From assembly GCF_015207005.2 (NCBI RefSeq), contig NZ_JADEXS020000001.1, positions 5,032,001 to 5,096,000 of the forward strand: a stretch of DNA of 64,000 bases, written 5' to 3'. Under the pieces are notes generated by a model. The model did not search any database and was not told where the DNA came from. It saw only the letters and a list, made by a program, of their open reading frames with translations. The DNA comes from Desmonostoc muscorum LEGE 12446 (GTDB lineage: Bacteria; Cyanobacteriota; Cyanobacteriia; Cyanobacteriales; Nostocaceae). Both the position numbers and the translations under genes were made by a program. This document shows, one piece after another, positions 63,806 through 64,000 of the stretch; position 1 is the stretch's first letter; each line of letters starts with the position of its first letter.

Positions 63806-64000
63806 GTGGAATACGACGAGTTCATTACACATGTACAAAGCCTCGCTCAATCAGATTCTCGTGAAGATGCAGAACGTGCTACCCGTGCCACCTTAGAAAC
63901 ACTTAAAGAACGGATAGCAGCTGATGAAGCACAAAAATTAGCTGAAAACTTGCCTGAACAACTAGGCGACTGTTTGCGAGGACGGGAAGGAGATAGTGTT
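63806..64000 (+). CDS. DUF2267-family protein, 5' part
   Basis: The frame opens with GTG at 63806 behind GGAGGT and runs to the window end, giving 65 residues: MEYDEFITHVQSLAQSDSRE, ERATRATLETLKERIAADEA and KLAENLPEQLGDCLRG are typical of DUF2267 (one or two helical repeats). The rest lies outside. Function is unknown. Confidence 0.8.
   Translation, partial: MEYDEFITHVQSLAQSDSREDAERATRATLETLKERIAADEAQKLAENLPEQLGDCLRGREGDSV

Overview
The window is cyanobacterial chromosome, most probably from a filamentous Nostoc-like genus. Evidence in the sequence: a psbA gene for photosystem II D1, NDH-1 CO2-uptake subunits with a Chp/Cup CO2-hydration protein, desC/desA/desB desaturases, a proton-extrusion protein PxcA, a ferredoxin-type divinyl reductase (BciB type), many GCGATCGC (HIP1-type) octamers, and intergenic DNA full of short repeats of the kind seen in Nostoc/Anabaena (GAATTCTGAATTC, GGGGAGT heptamers, GATTTTGGATTTTGG, AGACGCGATTAATCGCGTCT). 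I recognise no tRNA, rRNA, CRISPR array, prophage or intact insertion sequence.

Layout. 0-9 kb: pxcA, a membrane protein paired with a PPK2 kinase, MiaE, a VOC protein, a divergent pair (PhnD-like lipoprotein / haem-binding HAMP sensor), DUF4129 and DUF2243 membrane proteins, a pentapeptide protein and an Rrf2 regulator. 9-18 kb: a TnpB relic, holB, a CrtISO/RetSat-like oxidoreductase, clpC, a DUF3288 protein, and two truncated signalling genes facing each other across a perfect 42-bp palindrome. 18.4-25.4 kb: a carbon-concentrating cluster ndhF - Tat-signal beta-carbonic anhydrase - ndhD - CDP-alcohol phosphatidyltransferase-like - Chp/Cup. 25.6-31.4 kb: a frameshifted gene behind a 1650-residue hybrid histidine kinase. 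32-36 kb: prohibitin, an ADP-ribosylglycohydrolase/Nudix pair, folK. 36.5-43 kb: a class A PBP, a Psb35-like small protein, TerB, RsmB, and a GH100 invertase. 43.8-46.1 kb: an unusual WD40-J-domain protein with a glycine-rich hydrophobic N-terminus next to a small secreted or membrane alanine-rich protein. 46.5-53 kb: an orphan HicB-like protein, bciB, a PLP lyase, and desC-desA-desB. 53.7-64 kb: a LabA-type NYN protein, a two-component pair, a possible 33-residue membrane protein, a HEAT protein, a RibD-C reductase, psbA (Glu130 form), a HIT protein, a 1.3-kb gene-poor gap, GDPD, Rieske, DUF6335 and a partial DUF2267 gene.

The strongest theme is that the same repeat families filling the intergenic DNA also sit in frame inside genes: twice in the large hybrid kinase (HATPase and final receiver), once between the two domains of RsmB, and at the C-termini of NdhD and the GDPD protein. 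Several short elements with terminal inverted repeats look like MITEs. The candidates I would look at first for new biology are the glycine-zipper/WD40/J-domain pair at 43.8-46.1 kb, the carbonic anhydrase and lipid-enzyme-like gene inside the NDH-1 CO2-uptake cluster, the palindromic double-truncation junction at 17.58 kb, and the in-frame repeat insertions.
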